In this document: in pieces, positions 52,084 through 63,951 of the stretch
Numbering within the stretch: position 1 is the stretch's first letter
How the letters are laid out: each line of letters begins with the position of its first letter
Origin: Hawksworthiomyces lignivorus
Taxonomy: Eukaryota; Ascomycota; Sordariomycetes; Ophiostomatales; Ophiostomataceae
DNA: 64,000 nt
Direction: 5' to 3'
Assembly (NCBI GenBank): GCA_002917075.1
Contig: NTMA01000026.1
Coordinates: forward strand, 388,327-452,326
Program-made: the position numbers and the translations under genes
The notes under the pieces: model-generated
Told to the model about the DNA's origin: nothing
The model's database searches: none
Seen by the model: the letters and a program-made list of their open reading frames with translations, nothing else

Positions 52084-53294
52084 AAAAAGTGCTGTCTGCC
52101 AGGGCTACGATTTAATTTGCCAGCGATTTTTTTTTAGAAGAAAAGGGCGAGCGTTGATACGTTTCTGCGGCTGCATTTTTTTTTTTTGGTATCTTGTACT
52201 GCTATGTTCCCTGTACGGTGGGTTTTGGCGTTTGCTGTGTCCGCATCGGCAGATGCGGGCAGTCCGGGCAGCTCGGGAAATCTTTGGTTTCCGCTGTGCC
52301 TGTTTTGTTTTCAGCTCTCGCTCCCCTTTCCCCCTGTTTTTGACATGGGGCTTAGGTTGGTAGCAATTTCTATTATTTTTTAGTTTTATCCTTTTTTAAA
52401 GGATCTACGGAGTATAATATGTTAAGATGGATCTACGGTGATGTGCCATGTAAGATACATCCATTCCTGCTATAAGATAGAACATGGGGATAGAGCTGGG
52501 GGATGTTTGGGGGGGCTGTCTGAGCTTGCAAATTGTAGCTAGAATAGAATACGGCACCAGTGCCAGAAAAGCGAAGAGCCAGCTTGCTTTAGAAATTGAT
52601 TTCCGGTATACAGATCACAATCATATCGCGATGCCCGAATCGAAGATTATAATTCAGAATGAATTAATTTCCTTTTCTAGACATATCTCTATTAATATCA
52701 TCTTTCTCTCGAGTTAAGCTTAATACATGCCTAGCAGCCGGATGTATGCTTGCTTACTCGGCGTGCCCGTAGTAAATGTGCAGGCTTAATTCTCAGACAC
52801 GCCTAAGCGTCTGGGCGCGGAGTATTACTTCCTGCCAGCCTGCGTGTTAACTAGTTAAGCTAAGCTTAAGACGTATTAAGGTGCGCCAAAGAAAATAAGG
52901 CCCCAAATTCACGTGATCGATCAAGTATGCATCTTAGTCAGCTATTGGATTTTCAGGGATTTCGGCCCTTGGTTAATCCGTCGGCGTGCCCTACTTTCTG
53001 CCGCACACGACCTCTGCCCTCGAAATTTCTCCCTGTTGGGTGGATCCCTCCTGGAATCAGCGCTTGTGCGGCGAGAAGAGAAAAAAACTTGTCTACAGAG
53101 AAAATCGCTTCTGCTTCTCCCTTCCCCTCCCCCAACCAAACATCACCAACTAACCACGCCCAGCCATTTGTCCTAAAGGTGAGCTATTCGCGGTTTCCTC
53201 GTTGCTCCCCTGGCATTGAAACGAAGTGCTCTTTGATTCCTACCAATTTCGCTGTGCCGTTCGTGAAACTGACTGGAGCAGACAACCATCCAAA
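52084..53294. other. Intergenic with eL37 promoter and leader
   Basis: Holds TACGGAGTA at 52406 and the CT-rich tract near 53100-53130 typical of ribosomal-protein promoters. No coding region is seen. Confidence 0.5.
53179..53281 (+). other. Predicted 5'-UTR intron of eL37 gene
   Basis: The donor GTGAGC follows CCTAAAG, and the acceptor GGAGCAG lies 13 bp before the start codon, with a CTGAC-like branch site. The inference is from splice sites only. Confidence 0.45.
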
Positions 53295-54178
53295 ATGAGT
53301 ACGTTCTTGAATTTCCCTGGATCCCCCACGACAAACTTTGGCTCTGTGCTCTCTTCGGCTCTACGCACCATTTGGCTCAGCTCTCCAGCTCTCGTTTCGA
53401 CTCTCATCTCGGCGGAATCAGTTCGAATTTATCGACAGAACTCTGGGCGTGCTCTGGGCGGCAGCGGCGGACGAAATGTATCGATGGGAATCAAGTTCAA
53501 CATAACCAGTGTTGGAGGAGTTTGAAAGACGGAATGGGTGAACTGCCAAGCGATCGAGATCGAGAAGAGGCCATACGACGCACGAGAGAGCTGCAGACCA
53601 AAGAATTCGTACTTTGCGATTGACACGGAACCGCGTGACTGACGATTGATTTCACTTTGCAGCCAAGGGTACCTCCAGTTTCGGCAAGCGCCACAACAAG
53701 ACGCACACTTTGTGCCGTCGTTGCGGTTAGTTTCCTCCCCGGGTCTCGTTTCTTGTTTCTTGTCCGGCGTACAGACTGCAGCCTACGCTTGGAATCTCAT
53801 GGCAGAGAGAAGGCTGAAGTGCTGACAAAATTTTCGGGAACAGGTCGCCGCTCCATGCACGTCCAGAAGAAGGAGTGCTCCACCTGCGGCTACCCCTCCG
53901 CCAAGGTCCGGAAGTGTACGTACAGCCAAAAGAACGATGATGGTTCTTCTTTGATCTAGGAAGACCGACCCCAACGCCCAGATGTCGGCCTGGGACCCCT
54001 TCAAGCCGGTCATTGTATGCTAATTGAATCCCGAACAGACAACTGGTCCGAGAAGGCTAAGCGGAGAAAGACCACCGGTACCGGCCGCACCCGGTACCTC
54101 AGCACTGTTGGCCGGCGGTTCAAGAACGGCTTCCGCACCGGCACTCCCGCCGGCGCACGGGGGGCTACCCGCGCTTAA
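53295..54178 (+). CDS. RPL37: 60S ribosomal protein eL37
   Basis: A small zinc-ribbon protein of the large ribosomal subunit. Exons 53295-53298, 53663-53725, 53844-53915 and 54039-54178 encode 92 residues, the standard size. The first exon codes for Met plus one base, and the 364-bp first intron lies directly after it. The protein begins [19 protein letters not shown] and has the zinc ligands CRRC and CSTCGY (C-x2-C ... C-x2-C). The end, [19 protein letters not shown], followed by the basic tail, is highly conserved across eukaryotes. The long early intron and the CT-rich upstream tract are usual for highly expressed fungal ribosomal-protein genes. Confidence 0.96.
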
Positions 54179-55124
54179 TTGTCCAAATCTAGATGACGAA
54201 AGGGGTGGGGAAGAGAGAGAGGTTGGGACGTGAGCCTAGATGAGTCTCGTGTGTTTTGAGGCGAGACGGGCGTGACCAAAAAAACGGAATGGTGGGATAG
54301 GTGGGCGCATATTTCACAAGGAAGGGTACACACTATTTTGTTGTTCGAACTTCTTTTTATTTCCGAACAATCCTGCCTCTACCAGGGCGGTTGTTTTGAC
54401 GTCGTGCCTGACTTTTAGCAACCAAACAAACAAGGATTCCAAAAAAAGCAAAAAATTTATTGATATACTACGGAGTGTTTGCTCCCAAGGCTTGGGACCA
54501 CGAGCGTGTGCATGCGAGTGTGTGCATATATGTGTGAGCGTGTGTGTATATGTGTGAGTGTGTGAATATATGTGTGAGTGGGTGTGTGTGTGTGTGGCGG
54601 GCGTATGTGGGCGTGCGTTTGTGCCTGCGCATGTGCCTGCGTATGTGCCTGCCGGGGTCTAAGCCAGGCTCTCCAGGCATCATTTATAAATGCTGCTCCT
54701 TAAATTGGTCACGGTTGTTTCCGTTCCCCCCTTTTATGTTCATACGCTCGTGGACGGGACCCATGCCATTCAGATCACTGAGGCTTCTATATTCTAATGA
54801 GTTTATTTCATGGGGACAATAGTAAGATATTGCGGCCCTGTTAAAGGACATATATAGCATCTGCGTCTTTAACTAAAGCAATACTGAGTGCCAGCTCTCT
54901 CAGCCCGAACATGAAAAAGAGAAACCACCCCCAAATAAGCTAAACTAAAAAAATTCTAAGCCTAACTACATAGTATGGGCTGCCCAGCCTTGACAGACTG
55001 GCAGCGATCTAAATGTCTTTGATTTATGAAAGTCCCCAAGCCCCCTGCCCTGCTCCGCCCCTTGCCCAGCAAGTCATATGCCCTCTGCCTGTTTCCGAAA
55101 GAACGCCTGAGCCTTCCATCTTTG
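54179..55124. other. Intergenic with TG-rich repeat
   Basis: The 3' flanks of eL37 and of the small Ser-rich gene. The main content is the TG/TA repeat listed separately; no gene is seen. Confidence 0.5.
54500..54655. repeat. TG-rich degenerate microsatellite
   Basis: About 150 bp dominated by GTGTG, TATATG and GTGAG units, ending in repeated TGTGCCTGC. Low complexity, with alternating purine and pyrimidine bases. Confidence 0.8.
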
Positions 55125-55602
55125 CTATGAGGACGAATTAGACGTGGACGAGGACGAAGAGAGCACTTCGTTGACGGCTCCGGTGATCACCCGGGATAAG
55201 AAAGCCGGGTTGGCAGTCGAGCCGGACCTAGAATCCACTGGCTCAGCGGTGGAAAGACGTGAGATTAAAGTACAGCTAAAAAACGCTGGGTGCTTACTGG
55301 GAAGAGCTTGCATAACTCGGCATGCTGGAGTAGGCCGAGCCGTTCGCTGCGGCGGTCGACGTCGACGCCGCTACGATGGTCGTGGAGATGGTGGACAGCG
55401 GAAGCGTAGACATCTCCTGCTGGAGCTTCTCGCTGGTTTCTTTGTCGAGCTGGCTCATGGCGCTTACGGATTCGGGTCCGCGTGCAGAACGAGACGAGGA
55501 AGAAGAGGCCGGGGGCAGTGAAGCTGGAGGGGAAGAGGAAGACAAGACTGGAGAAGCAGAGGACGGGGAGAGAGGCGGTGGTGAAGTTGAACGATGGCTC
55601 AT
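55125..55602 (-). CDS. Small Ser-rich protein of unknown function
   Basis: Exons 55602-55298 and 55227-55125 join in frame (intron 70 bp, GTAAGC donor, TTCTAG acceptor) for 135 residues. The first 48 residues are Ser/Pro-rich and probably disordered. A more ordered segment reads MSQLDKETSEKLQQEMSTLP, and the C-terminal part reads NPAFLSRVITGAVNEVLSSS before a Ser tail. I do not recognise the family. The consistent splice and the amphipathic C-terminal helix argue for a real gene. No transmembrane segment or signal peptide is present. Confidence 0.45.
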
Positions 55603-58600
55603 GGTGAAGAAGGGAGACGTGGGGGAGATGGTAGACGGCCGTTAGAATGATTTATATATGTACGTGTATCTGTCAAATTTGCCTTTTTCTGTCGCGGATG
55701 ACTCGTATCAAGACGACGATCGCTCAGAGGCAGCTAGAATGCGTATTTCAAACCCGCAAATGCGAGGATAGGCAGAGTCGGCGATGACCAGCGATGGACG
55801 GAGCCGGAACCGAGGAAAGCGAAGCCTACGTCAAGTTCGAGGTGCCCTTTGCTCTGCCGGCCTGGACAGGTGAGCCCGCCAGCATATTCTGCAGTATCTC
55901 TAAGTTCTGTATTTAGAATACGGCGAAGCGGCGAAGGAGAACGGGATGGGACGAATAGGGAGCAGAGGAGTGAGAGTAACAAAAAAAAAAATTGGGAGAT
56001 TTAGAGCCCGTAAGAAAAAAAATAATAATAATTAAAAAAAGACAGGAAAAAAAAAAACTTACCACACCCCCTACTGCGATCTCTTGAGGCTATTTCACTA
56101 CAGTCGACGTCCCGAGGCTTTTCTTCGCCCGAGTACGCTCTTCTGCCTCTCTGGATATGAGGCGAAGCCTGCATTCGAGGAAGGAGGAGCAGACAGAGGC
56201 TATTTGTACAACAGACCGAGATCAAAAAAAAAGAACCAAAGTCGTCTGTCTCTTGCTTCCACGGAGGGATGATGGACTCGAGCCAGAAGGGCAGGAGGCA
56301 GGAAAACTGGCCATGAGTAGCCGTCTAACGGCTATACCTGATTGGCGCATTCATGAAAGACGTTTTAGGGGAATTTGCTGCCTGTGTTCCTAGGGTGCAG
56401 CGAAGAACAAGCGAGGTCTAGTTATTAGGGAATGGTGCTAGCTGATCTGTGACACGGCTAGACAGCCGCTGTCTCGCCAGTCGTATTCGTCGTATTGGGC
56501 CACACCATGCTAAATTTCCCAGGGCCCTGGGGCCCTGGACGTTTTTTTTTTTCTCGCCGCCGATGCATTATGCTCTGCCGTTATGGTCGATGCAAGGCAA
56601 CACCCCTGATGACGGTAGTTGGGCTTGGGTGTGGTCCGTCTGTCCTTTCTGCTGGGCTGTGTTCTGCATGGGCTCCTTTTTTTCTAAATTTTGTTTCAGC
56701 ACTCATTGGTTGCAGAAGTTTAATGTTCCTCCCCGTTTTTTCGCGATCACCAGTCGTCGGACTGCCCTCTTGTTTCTCCGTGTTCTTTTTTTGTAAGCCT
56801 AAGCAGGAGCTGAACCTGGGAAAATGAAACGGTCGTATTCTTGATATGCAAGATTGGATTTGATAGTACGGAGTACGAAATTTTCTTTTTCTTTTATTAA
56901 TTTTTTGTTCTTTTTTTATGGTTCTGCCATTGTTCAAGATGACACGAAATACGGTGGATTTTTGGGGTGCGGTCTAGGTGCGTCACAAGAGAAAGGGGCA
57001 GATGAGCACACAAAAGGTGTGGTGCGAGCGAGCAAGGCAGAGGCTGAGACGGCGTCGAGAGCCTTGCATTCCGCTCGCGACATACTTCCAGAAAAGGCTA
57101 TAGGGCAGTAGCGACATTCCTCTCAGTGGCCTTGCATCTCTACGTCGTATGGCAGACAGGGGCAGCAGGGTCCCCAGGACCACCAAGCAGCTCCGGCTTG
57201 ATGGCTCTGGGTCAACCTCGTGCGCCTGTTCTGCCTTGCCAGAAGTTAGTCATCCGATCTTCGCGAGTAAGGAGCTCTGGTCTACACCGAGGCCCGTGTT
57301 AGAACCGTGTAAGTGACTGTCGATAACGCCGAGTTGCACGATCAGTCAAACAGCAGTAGTCAAACGGGGCAAACGATATATGCACGCAAGCATGCAGAAA
57401 AAGAAGGTGCAAAAGACAGGCAGACAGGCAGTGACATTCTTTCTTTTTTTTTTCTTCTTCTTGAACAGCCACAAGGGACAACGGATAGTCTCTTCCGGGG
57501 GGAAGCTAGACTCGCTGGCTGTGAAATAGCAGAGAGGCGCAATGGATAAACGTGCAGGAAACCCCGACAAGGGCGTCAACTGCTGCCATGACACAGGCGG
57601 GCACAGTGCCTCTCCACGGTTCACATTCTGGCATTCCTAGGGCTGGCCAGCAATGTCTTTCTTTGCTCGCATATGTGTGTATATTTAATATTGCAGCGAA
57701 GGATGTGCTCGTCAGTGGTGCAGCGAGGCATATCAGCAAAAAGAGACGGGGGCCATGTGCGGCTGAGGAGAAACAAGGAATAGCAAAAAAGACGGCTAGC
57801 GAGAAAGAGTGCAAGATTATTCGCCAAGACTGCTTCGAAGGCAGCACCAAACCAGGTTCGACAAGACCCACAGCACTGGCCTGTCGATGAGAGCAGCTTT
57901 AGCCGGTAAACGGTAAGACGCTCAACTCAACTCAATGCGGAGGACGGAGGACGGAGCATCAATACATACGAGAGCATCGTTGTATTATGTGCGTGTGCGT
58001 GCGTGCTTTTTGTCTGTCGCAAGGAGGCTAGCAACAAAGTACATACATACCTTCTCGTACATGGTGTGTGCGGAAGTGCGTGCAGCGTATCTTACGCGAA
58101 GGATTTGCTGCGGTCACACTCTTGGGCTCCCGTGTGACTGGACAGAGACCGCGATGAGAGAACGTGATTTACAGCGGTGCCCCCACACCAAGCAATTTGT
58201 CCAAACTAGTTGATTAAGGCTTACTTTGGAGACGGCCGTCATGAAATTGAGACGAGAAAATAACAGGGTAAGAGAGGAGAAATTGGAGACGAGAATGACT
58301 CGCAGGGTGTCTCTCGATGGCAACCCGTCGTTCCCCTCTCCTTGCCATTTCAAGTATACGACGAGAGTTGCACTATGAGGTAATAGGCTACTCCGTGCGC
58401 TCTTTGTGTGTATGTGGTACCTTCATCCCTGTCGACAAGCTGTGCCAGCCGGCAGAAGGGCTTGCAGATCCTCACGAGAACTGCATCTAGCAACAATCGG
58501 AGAAACCACCAACAGCGGAGAAATCCCACCAAACACAATAAGCACATTAAACACACCAAACCCACCGGAAGCCACCACTATACCCACCATGAGCCACCAA

Positions 58601-59088
58601 AGCAACCCACCCACGCACCCACCAACAATGCTTGTTGAGCTTTTTCACTGCTTTTTCACTGCTCTTTGCCCCTTCGGGCCTTAGCCTGTGGTTGGTCACG
58701 TCTATCGGCGGCTTTCGAGTGGCCTGGCTGGGCTTCAGTGCTCCGACCTGTGGCGCTATCGGCGCGGCGTGAAGAAAAACAGCATGAAAAAAGACCAGGA
58801 TACCAAAAAAAAAAAAGAAGAGAAAAATAAGGTGACAGATGATTAAGAGACAGAAAAGGAAAAGAAAAAAATAGAGGAACGGAAATACCTAATACGACCG
58901 TAGTACAGAGAGTAAACAGCGCGTCTATAGCTCTTTCCAAGTTTCATGCAGAATTTTTCTCTCTTTTCCCTCTTCCTGCTTTCCTCACACATCACGGCTT
59001 CGAAACGCGTTCTCTCGAACATTCAAAAATCGCAGACAAATCGACATACTCAACTCGTACGCTAGCAAAAGCTCAATTTTTTATCGCA
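55603..59088. other. Gene-poor stretch, 3.5 kb
   Basis: The largest gap of the window. It contains A-rich tracts near 55980-56060, TACGGAGTA at 56867 and a CCACC/ACACC-rich low-complexity tract at about 58500-58630. A short exon-like ORF at 55794 is mentioned under findings. No other coding or RNA feature could be supported. Confidence 0.45.
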
Positions 59089-61883
59089 ATGGGACAGCCT
59101 TCCTTCCAGGCGTCCAACGCCGTCATCTACCTCACATATGGCGCTTTTCTGTGAGACTTCAGACAATTGAAGAAACCGTAGAATTGCAGCGCCTGGATGA
59201 TGATACAACTAACACAACCAACCCGCAGCGTGCTCGGAACCGGTATTGCTTGGCGGTTGCGTAACCAGACCAAGAGCAGCAGCGACCTGCTGGCCGGCAA
59301 CAGAACGCAGACGGGTATTTAATTTCTGGAGATGCTTGCTTTTCTTTCTTTCTGCGCGGCCTCTGCGCTTGCTTGCCTTGCGCTGTTTGGCTCTCTTTTA
59401 TCTGCACCTGACTAACCAGAGCCTGCCTGCAATTTGCTGTTGGACATGTTGATAGCTGTGCCGCTTGCTCTAAACTTTATCGCCTCTGGTGAGTGAAGAG
59501 GATGCATAGCAAGACAAGAGATGGGTAGAGAAAAATAAGAGGGATCAAGCTTTGGAGAGCGGCGGCAGCAAAGGAGACGTCCAGTCAACATTGTCCAAAA
59601 CAGTAGGTCCAAGAGGAAGAACTGGAAATGCAGGCAGGCGGGTGTCTGTGCAGGTAGCTCCCTGTGGCCTGCCATGCTGGCACCGCGATTCTGCCTCGAG
59701 ACCAACCAGCGCCAGCCTTGGCCGCTGACACAGCTTCCGGCTTACTCGCTTATTGCATGTTTGTTACGGAGAAATCCAGCAACCTCTGCAAGCCCGATTC
59801 ATCTATTGTGTTTTCCACTACCAGATGGTAAAACGGAATTGGCGATGGCGGGTCTCGGGATCCAGCTGACTTTCGCAAACACCGCAAAGTCGTCGTCAAA
59901 GTCCAGGTTCGTCTAGTGTTACGCTTACACCATCTCTCTCTGTTCTCCACCTTCTCTTCGACTTCTCCGCGCTGCCTCTTGCGGCGCGGGAAGTGTAGAA
60001 AGGTGGAGGACTGCGGCTCACTACGGGCGCCGAGTCCTTGAGAGGGGAGGACGAAAGAGCCGCGTCTGAGGATCTGTATATTCTTTGGGGATTATGCAGT
60101 TCTCTTCAGATGCGATTGCTTCCTCCCCTTCATGAGACGAAGCTGAGAATGTACCGTGATTACTCGATCAAGATAATGCTTGCGTGGGAAAGTGCTGCCG
60201 CTCTTCCAAATTCTCTCCCCTTTACTCAGCTCACTTCACTTGTCTCATGCTCGAATCTTTTCCTTCCCTCCTCTTCCAAGAGGCTGCCCGTCTCCCCTTC
60301 TTCTTGTCACAGCCTTGTAGTTCCTCTCCCAAAGCCCCTCCTCGGATCGCTAACTAGACAGCTCTCGGTTCCGGTATCCTGTTCTCCTACCCGCAGCTGG
60401 CCGTCATCTCCGGTATTCAGGGTGTCATCGTCTACGCCTTGTCTTCGGCCCTGCCCATGTTCGTCTTTGCTGCTCTGGGTCCCATCATTCGCCGCAAGTG
60501 CCCCGAAGGCTTCGTCTTGACCGAATGGACCCGCCAGCGCTACGGCATCCCGGCCGCCATCTTCCTCGGCTTCTTGACCCTGGCCACGCTCTTCCTCTAC
60601 ATGGTGGCTGAGCTGTCCGCCATCGGCCAGGTCGTCAACGCCCTGACGGGCCTCGACGGTCTTCCTGCCGTCATTGTTGAATGCGTCGTCACGACTATCT
60701 ACACAGGTAAGCGAGGCTAATCTGATTGTCGATTCTTCGAATGGCTCGGGGCTAATGCATATCGTTAGCTGTCGGTGGCTTTCGCATCTCGTTCATCACC
60801 GACAACATCCAAGGTGCCATGGTCCTCGGCCTGATCATCATCGCGACGATCACGGTCGGCGCGAAGACGCACATTGACCGCGCCGACGTCATCGACTCGG
60901 GCCTGCTCAACGCCAACCTTCTCGGCTGGCAGCTGCTGTACATTCTGCCCATCGCCATCTTGACCAACGACTTTTTCCTGTCCAACTTTTGGCTGCGCAC
61001 ATTTGCGTCGCGCACCGACAAGGACCTGTGGATCGGCATCTCGCTGGCCGCGGTGGGCATCCTGATCATCCTGACGCTGGTGGGCTGCGGCGGCCTCGTG
61101 GCCGTGTGGTCGGGCGCGTACCCGGGGCCCGACCCGGAAGACGCCGACAGCAGCGTGGCCTTTTTCCTGCTGCTGGAGCAGCTGCCCAGCTGGGTGGTGG
61201 GCATCGTCATCGTCATGTCTATCAGCCTGTCGACGGCGGCCTTTGACTCGCTGCAGAGCGCCATGGTGTCGTCGGCGTCCAACGACATCTTCCGCAACCG
61301 CCTGGGCCCCATGTACATCCGGTTCGGCGTCGTGTTGGTCATCGTGCCCATTGTCGTCCTGGCCCTCAAGACGCCCAGCATCCTGCAGATCTACCTCATC
61401 TCCGACCTGATCTCGGCTTCTACCATCCCCGTGCTGATCCTCGGCCTCTGGGACGCCGTCCCGCTCTGGAGCGGCACCGACGTCATCGTCGGTGGCCTCG
61501 GCGGCCTGCTGACCGTCTTCGCCTTTGGCGCCATCTACTACAAGTCCGCCCTGGCCGGCGCCCAGCTGCTGCTCCTCGAGCAGGGCCTGTACGAGGGCGA
61601 CTGGGGCGCCTTTGGCGCCTTCGTCGCCGCCCCCGTCGGCGGCCTCCTCTTCGGCCTGGCCTCCTTCCTCGTTCGCATGGCCTACCTCTACGTGCGCGCC
61701 CGCAGCGCCGGCCGCCCCTTTGCGCCCCTCGAGCACATCCACAACGGCGACTACAATGCTGGCGGCAGCGGCGTCCGCGGCACTACCGTCGCCGTGGACC
61801 AACAGCCCTACCTCTCGCACAGCGGCCTGGGCGTGGACGCGGACGAAGAGACGACCGGCCGCAAGGGTCCCCAGGTGTTTTAA
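59089..61883 (+). CDS. Dur3-like urea/sodium:solute symporter (SSS family)
   Basis: A plasma-membrane transporter of the SSS family related to the fungal high-affinity urea carrier Dur3. Exons 59089-59150, 59229-59314, 59456-59488, 60362-60706 and 60769-61883 encode 546 residues in frame. The start MGQPSFQASNAVIYLTYGAF is followed by ALNFIASALGSGILFSYPQL, where family members have the substrate-site helix. YALSSALPMFVFAALGPIIR and EGFVLTEWTRQRYGIPAAIF come next, then many helices up to YLYVRARSAGRPFAP. The protein is shorter than Dur3 (about 690), mainly at the C-terminus, so it may be a paralogue for urea, polyamines or another solute. The third intron (59489-60361) is 873 bp, with a good donor GTGAGT and branch GCTAAC before the acceptor. 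The second is 141 bp. Confidence 0.82.
59489..60361 (+). other. Unusually long intron of the SSS transporter gene
   Basis: 873 bp from GTGAGT to CTAACTAGACAG, about ten times the local norm. No exon, transposon end or snoRNA box was recognised inside it. Confidence 0.7.
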
Positions 61884-62616
61884 GCGCACCCGGGACAGGT
61901 ATAAAAAGGACAGAGCATTCAACAAGCTTGGCTTTTTTTTGGGACTCCCAACTCCAGAGCGCTACGCTGGCAGATGGATAGTACAACCCGAATCAAGCCT
62001 CGTCCTCTTATCTTCCTTGAGTTGAGAGTCTGCATTGGGTGTGCATTGGAGCAACGTTGGTGTCCAATGTGCCCGGACAAGTTTTTTCAATGCATGGCAT
62101 TGGTGTAGCTTAACTTTACAATAAGTTTTTGCGATAGAGAGAGTATCAGTATGATTTAGTGATGAGGTTTTGGTGCTTCGAAGTGCCTCTGCACTCATTC
62201 GTATCAGAACAGAGCAATTCTGAAAACCTACCCAACCCAACTACAGAACCTCAAAGACAAATTGACTCGTAGCTCGCCGTGCGATTTTTCTAGCGTAAAG
62301 TACAATGCACAGCCAACTGTGCAGGGGAAACGTATCAACAATTTCATATAATGAGGAATATGTTCATGAGTCACACAAAAATGTGAAGGAAAGAAAGATA
62401 TTCTGCACAAGGAGGTATAAACACAGAGGTATAAAATAGGGATATATAATGGACGATCAATAGTCTGAGGCAAGGGGGAAAAAGTAATGCTAGAAAAAGG
62501 GGTCGAGGAAGAAACTCGAGGAGAAACAAAAGATAGTAGGCAGGTGCAAGAGAAATAGATACCTGGGGACCGGTCATACCAACGCCGAATACCACATAAG
62601 AAAACGCTAGAAACAT
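61884..62616. other. Convergent 3' intergenic region
   Basis: A 0.73-kb region between the SSS and EOS1 genes. No feature is seen. Confidence 0.5.
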
Positions 62617-63951
62617 TCAAAGATCCAAAGTGAAGTTGCCAATGTCAAAGAGATTGCCGGCAATGCGCGCCGTCTCCGTGCACAGGCGCCGGCCCAGCGA
62701 CACTACGGGCACGTCTACGTACTCAGGCCGGTCCCAGTAGAGCTGTGCCAGCAGCGACGCCATGCTGATGAAGCTGGCCCCGGAGAAGACGCTGATGGAG
62801 ATGGATGTCTCTTTTCGGATGTTGATCTTGCGCTGGGTGACATGATACAGCCCCGTCAGGATGGCAGCAATGCCGATCCAGGCCGGCAGCAGCAAGCGCG
62901 CGTCGCCGCCGCCGCCAGCCAGATAGATGACCCATGATGTCAGATAGCCGTTGAGTGCGTTGATGGCAAGCAGCCGCACGATCGTCGCCTGGGGCGTGTA
63001 GTTCAAGAGCCTGCTCACCCAAGGAGGGTCAGCAACACAATTCTGTAGCTCAAGATCCGCAGAGGGTAGACCTACCATCGAGACATGAGACAGTCTGTAA
63101 AAAAGAAGGAGAGATATGCCGAGACGCCGCACTAATTCCGTGTGTTAGCAAACGAGAGCCAGGTTCTCTCCGAGTAGAGCAGTGCCGAGACCCACCCAAA
63201 TCATGGCCAGAGCTGTTTCCGTCAGCTTCAGCCTGCTTTCCAGCGAGAGCACTGGCCGGTCGTGTGCGCCAATACCACCGCTGCCGTCTGCCAGCCCGAA
63301 TGCGCCATGCGCCAAGGCCAGGGCATGCAACTGCACAAGCAAGCGGATGAAGATGCCCAGACTCCACCAGATGGCCGGACACACAGACAGCGAGCGGCAG
63401 GCAAAGAGCGGCAGGTGCCACAGGCTTGGAAGGCCAAGCACGACGGCTACGCGCGGCTGGAGCAGTGACGGCCGTGCTACCTGTCCATCGTCCTCCTCGC
63501 CGTGCCTCTCGTCATATGCAGTTGGAGAATGTCCGCTGTGCGTGTGCGTATGTAAATGGGGAAGGGCATGGACAGACGGGCCGTTGCCGTTGCCGCTGCT
63601 CATGTAGCTGGTACTAGTCGTATAGATAGCATGAATGTTTCCGGCCCCGGCATTCACACCTCCGCTGCTGATGCTGCCGCCACTATGGTCGAGAGCCACT
63701 GCGCTATGCCGCTCTTTTGGTGTCGAGGCGACGGTCGACTTTCCACGCCGCACGTTGTCTTCGCTGTCCGTCTGAAACCGCACAGTCTTTCTGTGAGTCG
63801 GTGCGGAGTGGGTCGCCGCAGAAGGTGAGGATAAGGAAGAGGTTAGGCCCGGAGTTGGTGTGTAGGGAGGTAAGGCCGCGGATGGTCCTGAGCTGCTGGA
63901 TTTGTTCGGTCTGTTCAGAGGTGCCGCGGCCGAGGCCGAAGATGAGGACAT
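62617..63951 (-). CDS. EOS1: ER membrane protein Eos1 (N-glycosylation, oxidant tolerance)
   Basis: A multi-pass ER membrane protein linked in yeast to N-glycosylation and oxidative-stress tolerance. Exons 63951-63196, 63131-63076 and 63010-62617 encode 401 residues in frame. The first 160 residues are Ser/Thr/Pro-rich and cytosolic. The Eos1 domain begins LQPRVAVVLGLPSLWHLPLF and continues with CPAIWWSLGIFIRLLVQLHA, TALAMIWCGVSAYLSFFFTD, CLMSRWLLNYTPQATIVRLL and NALNGYLTSWVIYL, ending GIAAILTGLYHVTQRKINIR and ETSISISVFSGASFISMASL. These blocks are closely conserved among fungi. The yeast protein has 366 residues. Without the 64-bp first intron the reading runs into an early stop, so splicing is needed. 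Confidence 0.85.

Noticed and set aside
53299..53662. Possible snoRNA in the long first intron of eL37
   Set aside because: Ribosomal-protein introns often host snoRNAs, but no TGATGA C box paired with a CTGA D box, and no H/ACA pattern, was seen.
57845..57870. GTTCGA-like T-arm as a hint of a tRNA gene
   Set aside because: No matching acceptor, D or anticodon stems around it; the same test failed for other GTTCGA sites in the window.
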